From: Candidatus Nanohalarchaeota archaeon
GTDB lineage: Archaea > EX4484-52 > B79-G9
Assembly (NCBI GenBank): GCA_030594795.1
Contig: JAUVEK010000018.1
Location: forward strand, 1 to 15,568
Direction: 5' to 3'
Length of the DNA: 15,568 nucleotides
Shown here in pieces: positions 1 through 5,938 of the stretch; the first letter of the stretch is position 1, and each line of letters starts with the position of its first letter. Below the pieces are notes generated by a model, which did not search any database, had not been told where the DNA came from, and saw only the letters and a list, made by a program, of their open reading frames with translations. The translations under genes and the position numbers were made by a program.

Positions 1-358
1 GGGGAGTTACCCTAGTTGTCACTACTCTTACAGTTTTAAGCAGCCCGTCACATTTGGATACTGCATCGTCTACGCCTTTGCTTTTCAGGAACTCAATGCA
101 GTTTAGCTCTTTTTTTAGAAGTCTTGCACATGTTATTCTCGGCGTGTCATCCAGATTGTTTTTTGAGAGGAAGTTTACACACCTGCTGAGCCTTGCATCA
201 GCGCTTACAAGCCGCAGTTTTCCTGCAGAAACGGTTTCCACATGAAGGTCTGAGCGGATTGTCCCATCTGAAAGGTCCGGCGCAAAAGCAGGTGGCGCCA
301 TACTCATGACAAATACAGCCACCATCAAAATTACAAATCCCCTGTTTAAATGTTTCAT
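1..358 (-). CDS. Secreted protein, N-terminal part (runs off left edge)
   Basis: Reading the minus strand from an ATG at 358 gives 119 open codons to the window edge, so the gene is partial. The protein opens with a clear signal peptide: MKHLNRG, then a hydrophobic run VILMVAVFVMSMAP, with likely cleavage after PPAFA near residue 26. The mature part (about 93 residues seen) is polar and has four Cys, around residues 60, 77, 87 and 104, which could form disulfides outside the cell. I do not recognise the family. A GGGGGTT stretch about 9 nt before the ATG could act as ribosome binding site. The gene diverges from the HD-domain gene and shares its AT-rich promoter region. The reading frame and signal peptide are seen directly; export is inferred from them. 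Confidence 0.75.
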   Translation of the reverse strand, partial: MKHLNRGFVILMVAVFVMSMAPPAFAPDLSDGTIRSDLHVETVSAGKLRLVSADARLSRCVNFLSKNNLDDTPRITCARLLKKELNCIEFLKSKGVDDAVSKCDGLLKTVRVVTTRVTP

Positions 359-399
359 AATAACAACCCCCGATTAGCTAAAAGTATTACATATCTTAT

Positions 400-420
400 A
401 GATATTTATAGTATATAAAT
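400..420. promoter_or_regulatory. Divergent TATA promoter region
   Basis: Near-palindromic AT-rich block ATTTATAGTATATAAAT between the divergent secreted-protein and HD genes. On the plus strand the box at 412-419 lies about 30 nt before the ATG at 448, giving a leaderless or near-leaderless mRNA. On the minus strand the same block would start RNA near 390, leaving a leader of about 30 nt that contains the GGGGGTT motif. Confidence 0.5.
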
Positions 421-447
421 GTTGCCCACAAAATAAGTTCTGATATC

Positions 448-1611
448 ATGCACACTATCAAAGATTCTATACATCAGGATATAGAAGTGACTGATTTTGA
501 AGTAGGGCTAATTGACAGCCCTGCTGTCCAGAGGCTGCGCCGCATAAGGCAGATGGGGTTTGCACATCTTGTGTACCCGTGTGCTACTCACTCGCGGTTT
601 GAGCATTCGCTTGGTACAATGTATCTTGCAGGCGCGCTGTCAAGTAACCTGGGGTTTGATGAGAAGACAAGGGCTGAGCTGAAAATTGCCGGGCTTCTGC
701 ATGATGTTGGCCATTTTCCTTTTTCGCATAATTCTGAGGTAGATAATTACATCAAAGAGAAATTAAACCTCGACCATGTTGATATCAGCGCGAAACTCAT
801 CAAGATGTATTACAAGGATGCAATTGAGGATGCGGGGCTTAGCCAGAAAAATGTAGTTGATATGATACGCGGGAGGGGAAAATACGGCAGTATATTGTCG
901 TCCGGCATAGATGTGGATAAGATGGATTACCTTGTGCGCGATGCATATTTTACCGGCACAGCCTACGGGCTGATAGACCTTTCGCGCCTTCTTTGCACAA
1001 CAGGGTTCAAAAAGACGCTTGCGTTCCATATCAAGGGAATCCGCAATATTGAGGCAGTAATCATCAGCAGATTCATGATGTATTCCACGGTCTATTTTCA
1101 TCGCACAATAAAAATTGCGGGGGCTATGTTTGGGCGCGCTGTCACAAAAGCGTTTGATGACGGCTCAATAGATGTGCATGAGTATATCCGCATGGATGAT
1201 ATTGATTTGATGTCCTGTTTGCGCAAAAACAGGTCTTATCTTGCTGAGTGCCTTGACAAGCGCAGACTGTACAAGCTTGGGTCATGTCTTTCTGTAAATG
1301 ACCTTTCTGAGAGAGAAATTGCAAAATGTGCTGCATTAAAGAGCAGGGAGCTTCAGAGCATTGAGCAGGACATGGAAAAAAGGCTGGGTGTTTCCAAGGG
1401 TGCGCTTATAATAGATATAGGTCCCAAGAAAACACTGGAGCCGATAAAAATGATTGACGGGGCGAAACTGCTTAATCTGGAGGAGATTTCGGAGTTCTCA
1501 AGAAGCGTTATGAACCAGGAATGGCAGAACTGGAATATCCAGTTTCTTGCGCCACAGAAGTACCAGAGGAAGATTGGGGGCGCAAATAAGTTGTTTCTTG
1601 AGTATATTTGA
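448..1611 (+). CDS. HD-domain phosphohydrolase (SAMHD1/dGTPase-like, COG1078)
   Basis: Predicted metal-dependent HD-superfamily phosphohydrolase of the COG1078 type, related to SAMHD1 and dNTP triphosphohydrolases, so it probably acts on nucleotides in the cytoplasm. The full metal-binding set is visible: His53 in RFEHSLG, His85-Asp86 in LLHDVGH, a further His at 94, and the late Asp in GIDVDKMDYLVRD (D155/D157). The opening TDFEVGLIDSPAVQRLRRIRQ is the usual start of this family. At 387 residues it is of ordinary length, with an all-helical C-terminal half. The ATG at 448 is chosen because it lies about 30 nt after a TATA box and no SD is seen, consistent with a leaderless message. No neighbour points to a specific substrate. 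The family call is secure; the substrate is not known. Confidence 0.9.
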   Translation: MHTIKDSIHQDIEVTDFEVGLIDSPAVQRLRRIRQMGFAHLVYPCATHSRFEHSLGTMYLAGALSSNLGFDEKTRAELKIAGLLHDVGHFPFSHNSEVDNYIKEKLNLDHVDISAKLIKMYYKDAIEDAGLSQKNVVDMIRGRGKYGSILSSGIDVDKMDYLVRDAYFTGTAYGLIDLSRLLCTTGFKKTLAFHIKGIRNIEAVIISRFMMYSTVYFHRTIKIAGAMFGRAVTKAFDDGSIDVHEYIRMDDIDLMSCLRKNRSYLAECLDKRRLYKLGSCLSVNDLSEREIAKCAALKSRELQSIEQDMEKRLGVSKGALIIDIGPKKTLEPIKMIDGAKLLNLEEISEFSRSVMNQEWQNWNIQFLAPQKYQRKIGGANKLFLEYI

Positions 1612-1690
1612 GTATTGCGGCAAAGCTTTTTAATAATTTCGTGAATATATGATTACAGCGCACAAACAACAAAAATTCTGACTTAACAAA

Positions 1691-1762
1691 AGTCCCGTGG
1701 TGTAGTGGTAATCATTCTGGCCTTTGGAGCCGGAGACCCAGGTTCAAATCCTGGTGGGACTA
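1691..1762 (+). tRNA. tRNA-Gln (anticodon TTG)
   Basis: Complete cloverleaf. The acceptor stem AGTCCCG pairs with TGGGACT (one G-T pair), with discriminator A at 1762. The D arm contains AGTGGTAAT. The anticodon stem CTGGC/GCCGG encloses loop CTTTGGA, giving anticodon TTG for glutamine CAA codons. The T arm is CCAGG-TTCAAAT-CCTGG. The A-U first pair and AGTCCCGTGG start are typical of archaeal tRNA-Gln. CCA is not encoded. No intron is seen. AT-rich boxes at 1627-1637 and 1641-1650 could serve as promoter. Confidence 0.95.
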
Positions 1763-1830
1763 TAACTAATCAATTTCTATTTCTAAAGAATATTTGGGTA
1801 TAAGGCGCAAATCAAGACACAATGCAAAGA

Positions 1831-1838
1831 TATAAATA
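1831..1838 (+). promoter_or_regulatory. TATA box of the MNT-HEPN operon
   Basis: TATAAATA preceded by purine-rich CAAAGA, which fits a BRE element. A start about 26 nt downstream would fall near 1860, inside the twin palindromes, giving a leader of about 20 nt to the ATG at 1880. Confidence 0.6.
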
Positions 1839-1843
1839 CATCT

Positions 1844-1879
1844 CCCTATAAATAGGGATTATTAGCCCTGAAAATAGGG
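1844..1879. promoter_or_regulatory. Twin 14-bp palindromic operator
   Basis: Two related 14-bp inverted repeats: CCCTATAAATAGGG at 1844-1857, with perfect 6-bp arms CCCTAT/ATAGGG, and CCCTGAAAATAGGG at 1866-1879, with one arm slightly degraded. They are offset by 22 bp, two helical turns, so two bound dimers would sit on the same face. They cover the expected transcription start and end at the base before the ATG at 1880. The likely binder is the winged-helix domain of the downstream antitoxin (inference). Confidence 0.6.
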
Positions 1880-2536
1880 ATGATGGATTGGAGATATGGT
1901 GGCTTGGTGGCGCACATGATTAAAAAGGAGTCAGATATACTGTATTGGTTTGCAAAAGGGGCGCAGAAAAGATATACATTTACTGAATTGCAAACAGTCT
2001 CAAAAAAGAAATCAAAAAGCTATGTTGCAGGAGTTCTTGATAAATCTGTTAAAGGCGGGATACTAAAACAAGAGCGCGTCGGGCATCTCCCGGTTTATTC
2101 CCTGAACCCTGCCTCAGTGAAAGCAAGAGTTTTTGCAGGATTTGTTCTTGAATATTATGGGTGGAACAAAAAACATATACCTTATGATGATTTGCAGAGG
2201 ATAATGGAGAAAATTCCCTGTTCTGATTATGTTTTTATTATTACCGGGAGCTATGCCAGAGAAAAGCAGCACAAAGAGTCTGATATCGATATCGTTATTT
2301 TAATAGATGATCATGCCGAGCCGAAACGAGTGTATGCTGAACTGTCCCATTATTGCGGGCTTAATATCCCTGTGATACATCTATATGTATTCAGGCATAA
2401 GGAATTTATAGAAATGCTCTGTAGCAGGGAAGAAAATTATGGCAAAGAACTGGCTAAAAATAATTTAATCCTGACAGGCGGGCAGGTTTATGTTAAACTG
2501 GTTTGGGAGGCAATTCAAAATGGATACAATGGTTAG
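1880..2536 (+). CDS. Winged-helix/MNT nucleotidyltransferase, MntA-type antitoxin
   Basis: Predicted antitoxin of a HEPN-MNT system. Residues about 13-78 look like a winged-helix DNA-binding domain (YTFTELQTVSKKKSKSYV, then a wing near GHLPVYSLNP). Residues about 112-200 are a minimal nucleotidyltransferase with the exact GS-x10-DxD signature: Gly123-Ser124 in TGSYARE and Asp135/Asp137 in SDIDI. In characterised MntA/HepT pairs the MNT protein transfers AMP onto the HEPN toxin and silences it. The later strand where a third acidic residue might be expected reads IHLYV, with His instead of Asp, so catalysis is not certain. Start choice: ATG 1880 (or 1883) follows the operator directly. ATG 1916, in frame, has a GGTGG upstream and is the conservative alternative. 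The gene overlaps the HEPN gene by 17 nt, so the two are coupled. Confidence 0.82.
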   Translation: MMDWRYGGLVAHMIKKESDILYWFAKGAQKRYTFTELQTVSKKKSKSYVAGVLDKSVKGGILKQERVGHLPVYSLNPASVKARVFAGFVLEYYGWNKKHIPYDDLQRIMEKIPCSDYVFIITGSYAREKQHKESDIDIVILIDDHAEPKRVYAELSHYCGLNIPVIHLYVFRHKEFIEMLCSREENYGKELAKNNLILTGGQVYVKLVWEAIQNGYNG

Positions 2537-2999
2537 CACATACCTTCGAAGAGCAGAGAATGAGTTGATGATAGCTGAAAAGCTCAAAATATTAAGTGAT
2601 GATGAAGAGGCAAAGGATTTTATGAAGATACCACAAAGAATAACTTTTTACAGCGCAGCAATATCCCACTCCTATTATTCGATTTTTTATTCAGCAAAAG
2701 CAATCCTTTTGACAAAAGACATCAGAACATCTTCTCCTGAAGTTCATAAGAAGACATTTGGGGCATTCGGGGAATATTTTGTCGATACAGGCATTCTTGA
2801 CATGAAATTATTGGAAATTTACAGGAAAATGGTAATAAGAGCCGATGAACTTCTGGAAATATTCAGAGACGAGAAATGGAAAAGAGGTAATTTTACATAC
2901 AATACAATCCCCCAGGCAAATAAGGACCCTGCTGAAGACTCACTCAAAAATGCAAACATATTTGTCTCAAATATAGAAAAAGTGATACAGACGATCTAA
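2520..2999 (+). CDS. HEPN-domain protein, probable RNase toxin (UPF0332-like)
   Basis: A 159-residue all-helical HEPN protein, the likely toxin partner of the MNT gene before it. The central SHSYYSIFYSAKAILL (about 49-64) is the classic second-helix signature of the HEPN/UPF0332 family. It is followed by R69-x6-H76 (RTSSPEVH), matching the R-x4-6-H RNase motif of HEPN toxins, and by GAFGEYFVDTG, also typical of UPF0332. The C-terminal helix ends in EDSLKNANIFVSNIEKV. The start is placed at ATG 2520 because GGGAGG at 2505-2510 lies 9 nt before it; an upstream in-frame ATG at 2490 has no SD. The 17-nt overlap with the antitoxin gene implies translational coupling. RNA cleavage is known for the family and only inferred here. 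Confidence 0.85.
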   Translation: MDTMVSTYLRRAENELMIAEKLKILSDDEEAKDFMKIPQRITFYSAAISHSYYSIFYSAKAILLTKDIRTSSPEVHKKTFGAFGEYFVDTGILDMKLLEIYRKMVIRADELLEIFRDEKWKRGNFTYNTIPQANKDPAEDSLKNANIFVSNIEKVIQTI

Positions 3000-3057
3000 T
3001 ATTCCCCCTTGCAGGTTATTAGAGCGATAATTCAAAAATCAAAAAAAGACGATAAAA

Positions 3058-3414
3058 ATGACATCTGAAAACGACTCACTGCTAATAGAGTTCTTGGGCG
3101 ACACACCCTTAATTCGCATACTTGACTTTCTGATAGTTTTCAGGGAATATGACTACAATAAGCAGGACACAGCAAAAAACTCAAACGTATCATGGAACAC
3201 ACTTGACAAAACATGGAACAAGCTAATTCAATCATCAATTATAGTTCCAACAAGAAAAGTCGGGAAATCGCAGATGTTCAGGATAAACCAGAACAACATC
3301 GCAGTAAAAAAGCTGATTGAACTTCACAAATCACTAATGCTCGAATCAATTCAAAACATAGATTCTCACAATTGTGAGACCCCTGTATGCGCTGAAAATC
3401 CCCTAAAAGCATAA
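3058..3414 (+). CDS. Winged-helix transcriptional regulator
   Basis: A 118-residue protein of a common archaeal MarR/ArsR-like winged-helix type. It opens with LLIEFLGDTPLIRILDFLI. Helix-turn-helix residues lie at about 36-62 (DTAKNSNVSWNTLDKTWNKL), then a basic wing VPTRKVGKSQMFRINQNN (about 64-80) and a C-terminal helix KKLIELHKSLM that could mediate dimerisation. No ligand domain is seen. It starts 58 nt after the HEPN stop with no visible SD, so it may be read with the toxin-antitoxin operon or from a weak local promoter. It is followed by a 52-residue partner gene after 33 nt. The fold call is firm; the target is unknown. Confidence 0.8.
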   Translation: MTSENDSLLIEFLGDTPLIRILDFLIVFREYDYNKQDTAKNSNVSWNTLDKTWNKLIQSSIIVPTRKVGKSQMFRINQNNIAVKKLIELHKSLMLESIQNIDSHNCETPVCAENPLKA

Positions 3415-3447
3415 TGCTATTAACCATACTGATATTAGTTGATCCTT

Positions 3448-3606
3448 ATGGCAAAACCAATACAACCAACCGCTGCCCTGACAGGCAAAGATGCAGAGCG
3501 ATTCTTGAGGCTGATGGTGGAAAAGCAGAACTCAAAAATCACTGCGAAAGAGATTGCATTAGCTGAAGAAATAAGGAATTTTAACATTCCCGTAAAATCA
3601 CGGTGA
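3448..3606 (+). CDS. Small conserved-looking protein, partner of the winged-helix regulator
   Basis: A 52-residue ORF starting MAKPIQPTAALTGKDAERF and ending NIPVKSR. GTTGATCC directly before the ATG is one mismatch from the archaeal SD GGTGATCC, which supports translation. It is mostly charged and predicted helical (KDAERFLRLMVEKQ; TAKEIALAEEIRNF), with no Cys and no membrane segment. From memory, small proteins with a similar xxPIxPTxxLxGxDAExFL opening sit beside winged-helix genes in other archaea. That is recall, not a search. The pairing resembles a small toxin-antitoxin or regulator-cofactor module, but no function can be assigned. Confidence 0.7.
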   Translation: MAKPIQPTAALTGKDAERFLRLMVEKQNSKITAKEIALAEEIRNFNIPVKSR

Positions 3607-3890
3607 CTCCAGATATCTTTCTACATAACTGTCAAAACAATATCCTATAGCTTTATCTGTTAACAAAATTTAACACCTGTAAAATTATTTTAACAAAAGA
3701 TTTGACGCGACGGTATTCACATCATAAAACCACATTACTAATAATTACTAATTTTCACTAACTATAACAAAATTAGTAGTTTTCATTCACATGAATAATC
3801 AACCATTTTCATTCTAAATGACAGATATGTGGTAAAATGTGTCATTCTGAATGAAAACATTTATAAAGAAAGAGTTACTAATATTCACTC
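3607..3890. promoter_or_regulatory. Repeat-rich 284-bp intergenic control region
   Basis: No gene is seen here. The stretch is strongly AT-rich and holds several repeats. A 9-bp inverted repeat, ACTAATTTT then AAAATTAGT, lies around 3748-3780. The motif TTTTCATTC occurs directly near 3779 and 3808 and inverted at 3848-3856. TCATTCTGAATGA at 3842-3854 is a perfect 6-bp-arm palindrome, and TCATTCTAAATGA upstream is a looser copy. TTTATAAA at 3860-3867 is a good TATA box 28 nt before the ATG at 3891. The palindrome beside the TATA box looks like an operator for the ATPase gene. Its binder is unknown; the winged-helix regulator upstream is a candidate. Confidence 0.5.
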
Positions 3891-5147
3891 ATGGATTCAC
3901 GCATATTAAAAGAAATAATCTTACAGCAAAAAAGAGAATTTGAAAGAAAAGAAGATTTTGTAAGAAGAGACATATTAGACAAAATAGAGGATTATCTCAA
4001 AATGCCGCATGCAATTGTAATTTCCGGATTGAGGCGTTCAGGAAAAAGCACATTGCTTAAGGAAATAAAGAACAATTTCTACAAAAATGAAATAGTATAT
4101 TACTTTAATTTTGAGGATGAGCACCTTGTAAATTTCAATGTAGAGGATTTTAATCTGCTCTATGAAACATTTGTTGAACTTTTTGGAAAACACAAAATAT
4201 TTTTCTTTGATGAAATCCAGAACATAAAAGGATGGGAATTATTTGTAAGAAAAATGTATGACAGGGGCTTCAAATTCATACTAACTGGCTCAAACTCATC
4301 TATGCTAAGCAGGGAGCTTGGAAGCAGACTCACAGGCAGATACATCAGCATTGAACTTCACCCGTTTTCATTCAAAGAATTTCTTTCATTTAAAAATATA
4401 AAGGTGCCTAAACACATTCTGACCGAAGATCGGGCCTTAATCAAAAATGCATTTAACAATTACCTCAAAAACGGCGGGATTCCCGAATATCTAATCTACA
4501 ATAATAATGAACTTCTAAAGACATTATATGAAAACATACTGTATAGGGATATCCTTGTAAGGTATGGCCTGAATGACGAGAAATCACTAAAAGAGCTGGC
4601 ACTTTACCTATTCTCAAATTACGGGACAGAAATAAGTTACAACAAATTAAAAGCAATGCTGAATGTAGGAAGTCTAAACACAGTCAAAAACTATGTTCAC
4701 TATTTGGAGAACTCATACCTTATATTCACTATACCTAAGTATGAGTATTCAATAAAAAAACAGATATATTCACCTAAAAAAATATATGTTATTGATAATT
4801 CACTAATCAATTTAATCTCTTTTGGATTTTCACAAAATATAGGAAAAATATTAGAAAATTTAGTATTTATTGAACTAAAGAGAAGGAATAACGAAGTTTA
4901 TTATCATAAAGATAAGCATGAGTGCGATTTCATCATAACTGAAAACATGAACATCCTCACAGCTATTCAGGTAACTCTGAATTTAAAAAACAATAAAGAA
5001 AGAGAATACAGTGGGTTACTTGAAGCACTGGATGCATATAAATTAAATACTGGATTAATACTAACAGAAAATGAAGATTATGAAGAAATTGTACAAAACA
5101 AAAAGATAGTAGTAAAGCCGATATGGAAATGGTTGCTGGAATGCTAA
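3891..5147 (+). CDS. AAA ATPase with DUF4143-like C-terminal domain (COG1373)
   Basis: A 418-residue ATPase of the COG1373 family, abundant in archaea and of unsettled function. Walker A is SGLRRSGKST (about 45-54). Walker B is KIFFFDEIQ (Asp107-Glu108). The sensor strand is LTGSNSS (about 132-137), followed by the family's GSRLTGR arginine segment. A winged-helix-like stretch at about 235-285 (GTEISYNKLKAMLNVGSLNTVKNYVHYL) leads to a DUF4143-type PD-(D/E)xK-like fold with Glu328 in VFIELK and Asp346 in ECDFII. The usual ExK position reads QVT (residues 360-362), so nuclease activity is doubtful. The gene appears leaderless (TATA at 3860-3867). It is visibly more AT-rich than the ribosomal region, which suggests an acquired accessory gene. 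It ends 4 bp before the convergent MscS-like gene. Confidence 0.88.
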   Translation: MDSRILKEIILQQKREFERKEDFVRRDILDKIEDYLKMPHAIVISGLRRSGKSTLLKEIKNNFYKNEIVYYFNFEDEHLVNFNVEDFNLLYETFVELFGKHKIFFFDEIQNIKGWELFVRKMYDRGFKFILTGSNSSMLSRELGSRLTGRYISIELHPFSFKEFLSFKNIKVPKHILTEDRALIKNAFNNYLKNGGIPEYLIYNNNELLKTLYENILYRDILVRYGLNDEKSLKELALYLFSNYGTEISYNKLKAMLNVGSLNTVKNYVHYLENSYLIFTIPKYEYSIKKQIYSPKKIYVIDNSLINLISFGFSQNIGKILENLVFIELKRRNNEVYYHKDKHECDFIITENMNILTAIQVTLNLKNNKEREYSGLLEALDAYKLNTGLILTENEDYEEIVQNKKIVVKPIWKWLLEC

Positions 5148-5151
5148 AAAA

Positions 5152-5787
5152 TCAGTTCTTCTTGTATTTTTTTATGTAATCGCGCGCAAGATCGTTTACG
5201 ATGTCCTTGAGTCCCAGGCCCAGTGCAATAGCAACTCCAAGCCCCAGAGAACCGATGAGCACTACAGTGATTGCGCTTATGAGGAATGTATCAATATTAA
5301 TTATTGAAAGAGACATCACAACGCCGATAAGCACAACAAGAAAAAACAGGCCCTGGCCCATTATGCTTGAATAGATTTCCTTATCCCCGAAAATATCTTC
5401 CTTAACATAAATCCCGATAAAATAAGATAAAAGTAAGACTACAGATGCTACAATAATCGTTGGTATAAAACTGATGAAACTCTGGAGCTGAAGTGCAACA
5501 GCCCCAAGGCGCCCCAACTGGCTTATGGCTACATGCAAGACAATCAAAATCAAATACCATTTTATGACAGTTGCGACAACGGAACTAACTTTTAGGGGGA
5601 TTTTTCCTTTTTCTTTGATATAGTTGTCTACTTTCAGTTTCTGGAGAGTTTTTCTTACAACGTATGCGAGAATGACAGCAATGATGTATCCTGCAATCAG
5701 TATGAATAGAGCATAAAACATATCCGCAGAATTATTTACAACAGCCTCTTTGATTCCATTGATAAGCACATTAACAGATTCAGCCAT
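5152..5787 (-). CDS. Small MscS-family membrane protein (conserved TM-helix domain)
   Basis: A 211-residue integral membrane protein with five predicted helices, roughly 22-45, 66-90, 105-128, 143-163 and 166-192. The last one, GSLGLGVAIALGLGLKDIVNDLARDYIKK, is the small-residue-rich pore-lining pattern of mechanosensitive channels plus the amphipathic turn after it. The first part matches the MscS conserved TM-helix repeat (PF05552-like). The large cytoplasmic beta domain of true MscS is absent, so this is a short variant. It may form a pore or only a scaffold; gating by membrane tension is an inference. The start at 5787 is backed by TAGGTGGT a few bases upstream. It is transcribed convergently with the ATPase gene and divergently from the 561-residue membrane protein. 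Confidence 0.8.
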   Translation of the reverse strand: MAESVNVLINGIKEAVVNNSADMFYALFILIAGYIIAVILAYVVRKTLQKLKVDNYIKEKGKIPLKVSSVVATVIKWYLILIVLHVAISQLGRLGAVALQLQSFISFIPTIIVASVVLLLSYFIGIYVKEDIFGDKEIYSSIMGQGLFFLVVLIGVVMSLSIINIDTFLISAITVVLIGSLGLGVAIALGLGLKDIVNDLARDYIKKYKKN

Positions 5788-5816
5788 TCAACCACCTAAC
5801 TATTACATTGCACTGA

Positions 5817-5829
5817 AATTATATATATG
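5817..5829 (-). promoter_or_regulatory. TATA box for the MscS-like gene
   Basis: On the minus strand the sequence reads ACATATATATAAT, about 35 nt before the ATG. It leaves room for a short leader carrying the AGGTGG ribosome binding site. Confidence 0.45.
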
Positions 5830-5906
5830 TTAGATGAATTTTATCAGGACAGTCAGATTGTATGGTTAACACTGTCAATAACAAGACAATTCTTCGTGCA
5901 CTATAG

Positions 5907-5915
5907 CTTTATATG
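5907..5915 (+). promoter_or_regulatory. TATA box, leaderless start of the 561-residue gene
   Basis: CTTTATATG is centred 28 nt before the ATG at 5939, with no SD between, so RNA and translation probably start together. Confidence 0.5.
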
Positions 5916-5938
5916 CACAAAAGTCCAGAAAATGACTA

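Noticed and set aside
1742..1762. Integration site at the 3' end of tRNA-Gln
   Set aside because: I found no second copy of the tRNA 3' end downstream in the window and no integrase gene, so no attachment site can be claimed.
2490..2519. Upstream start (ATG 2490) for the HEPN protein
   Set aside because: No ribosome binding site precedes it, whereas ATG 2520 follows GGGAGG at 9 nt and matches the usual family start.
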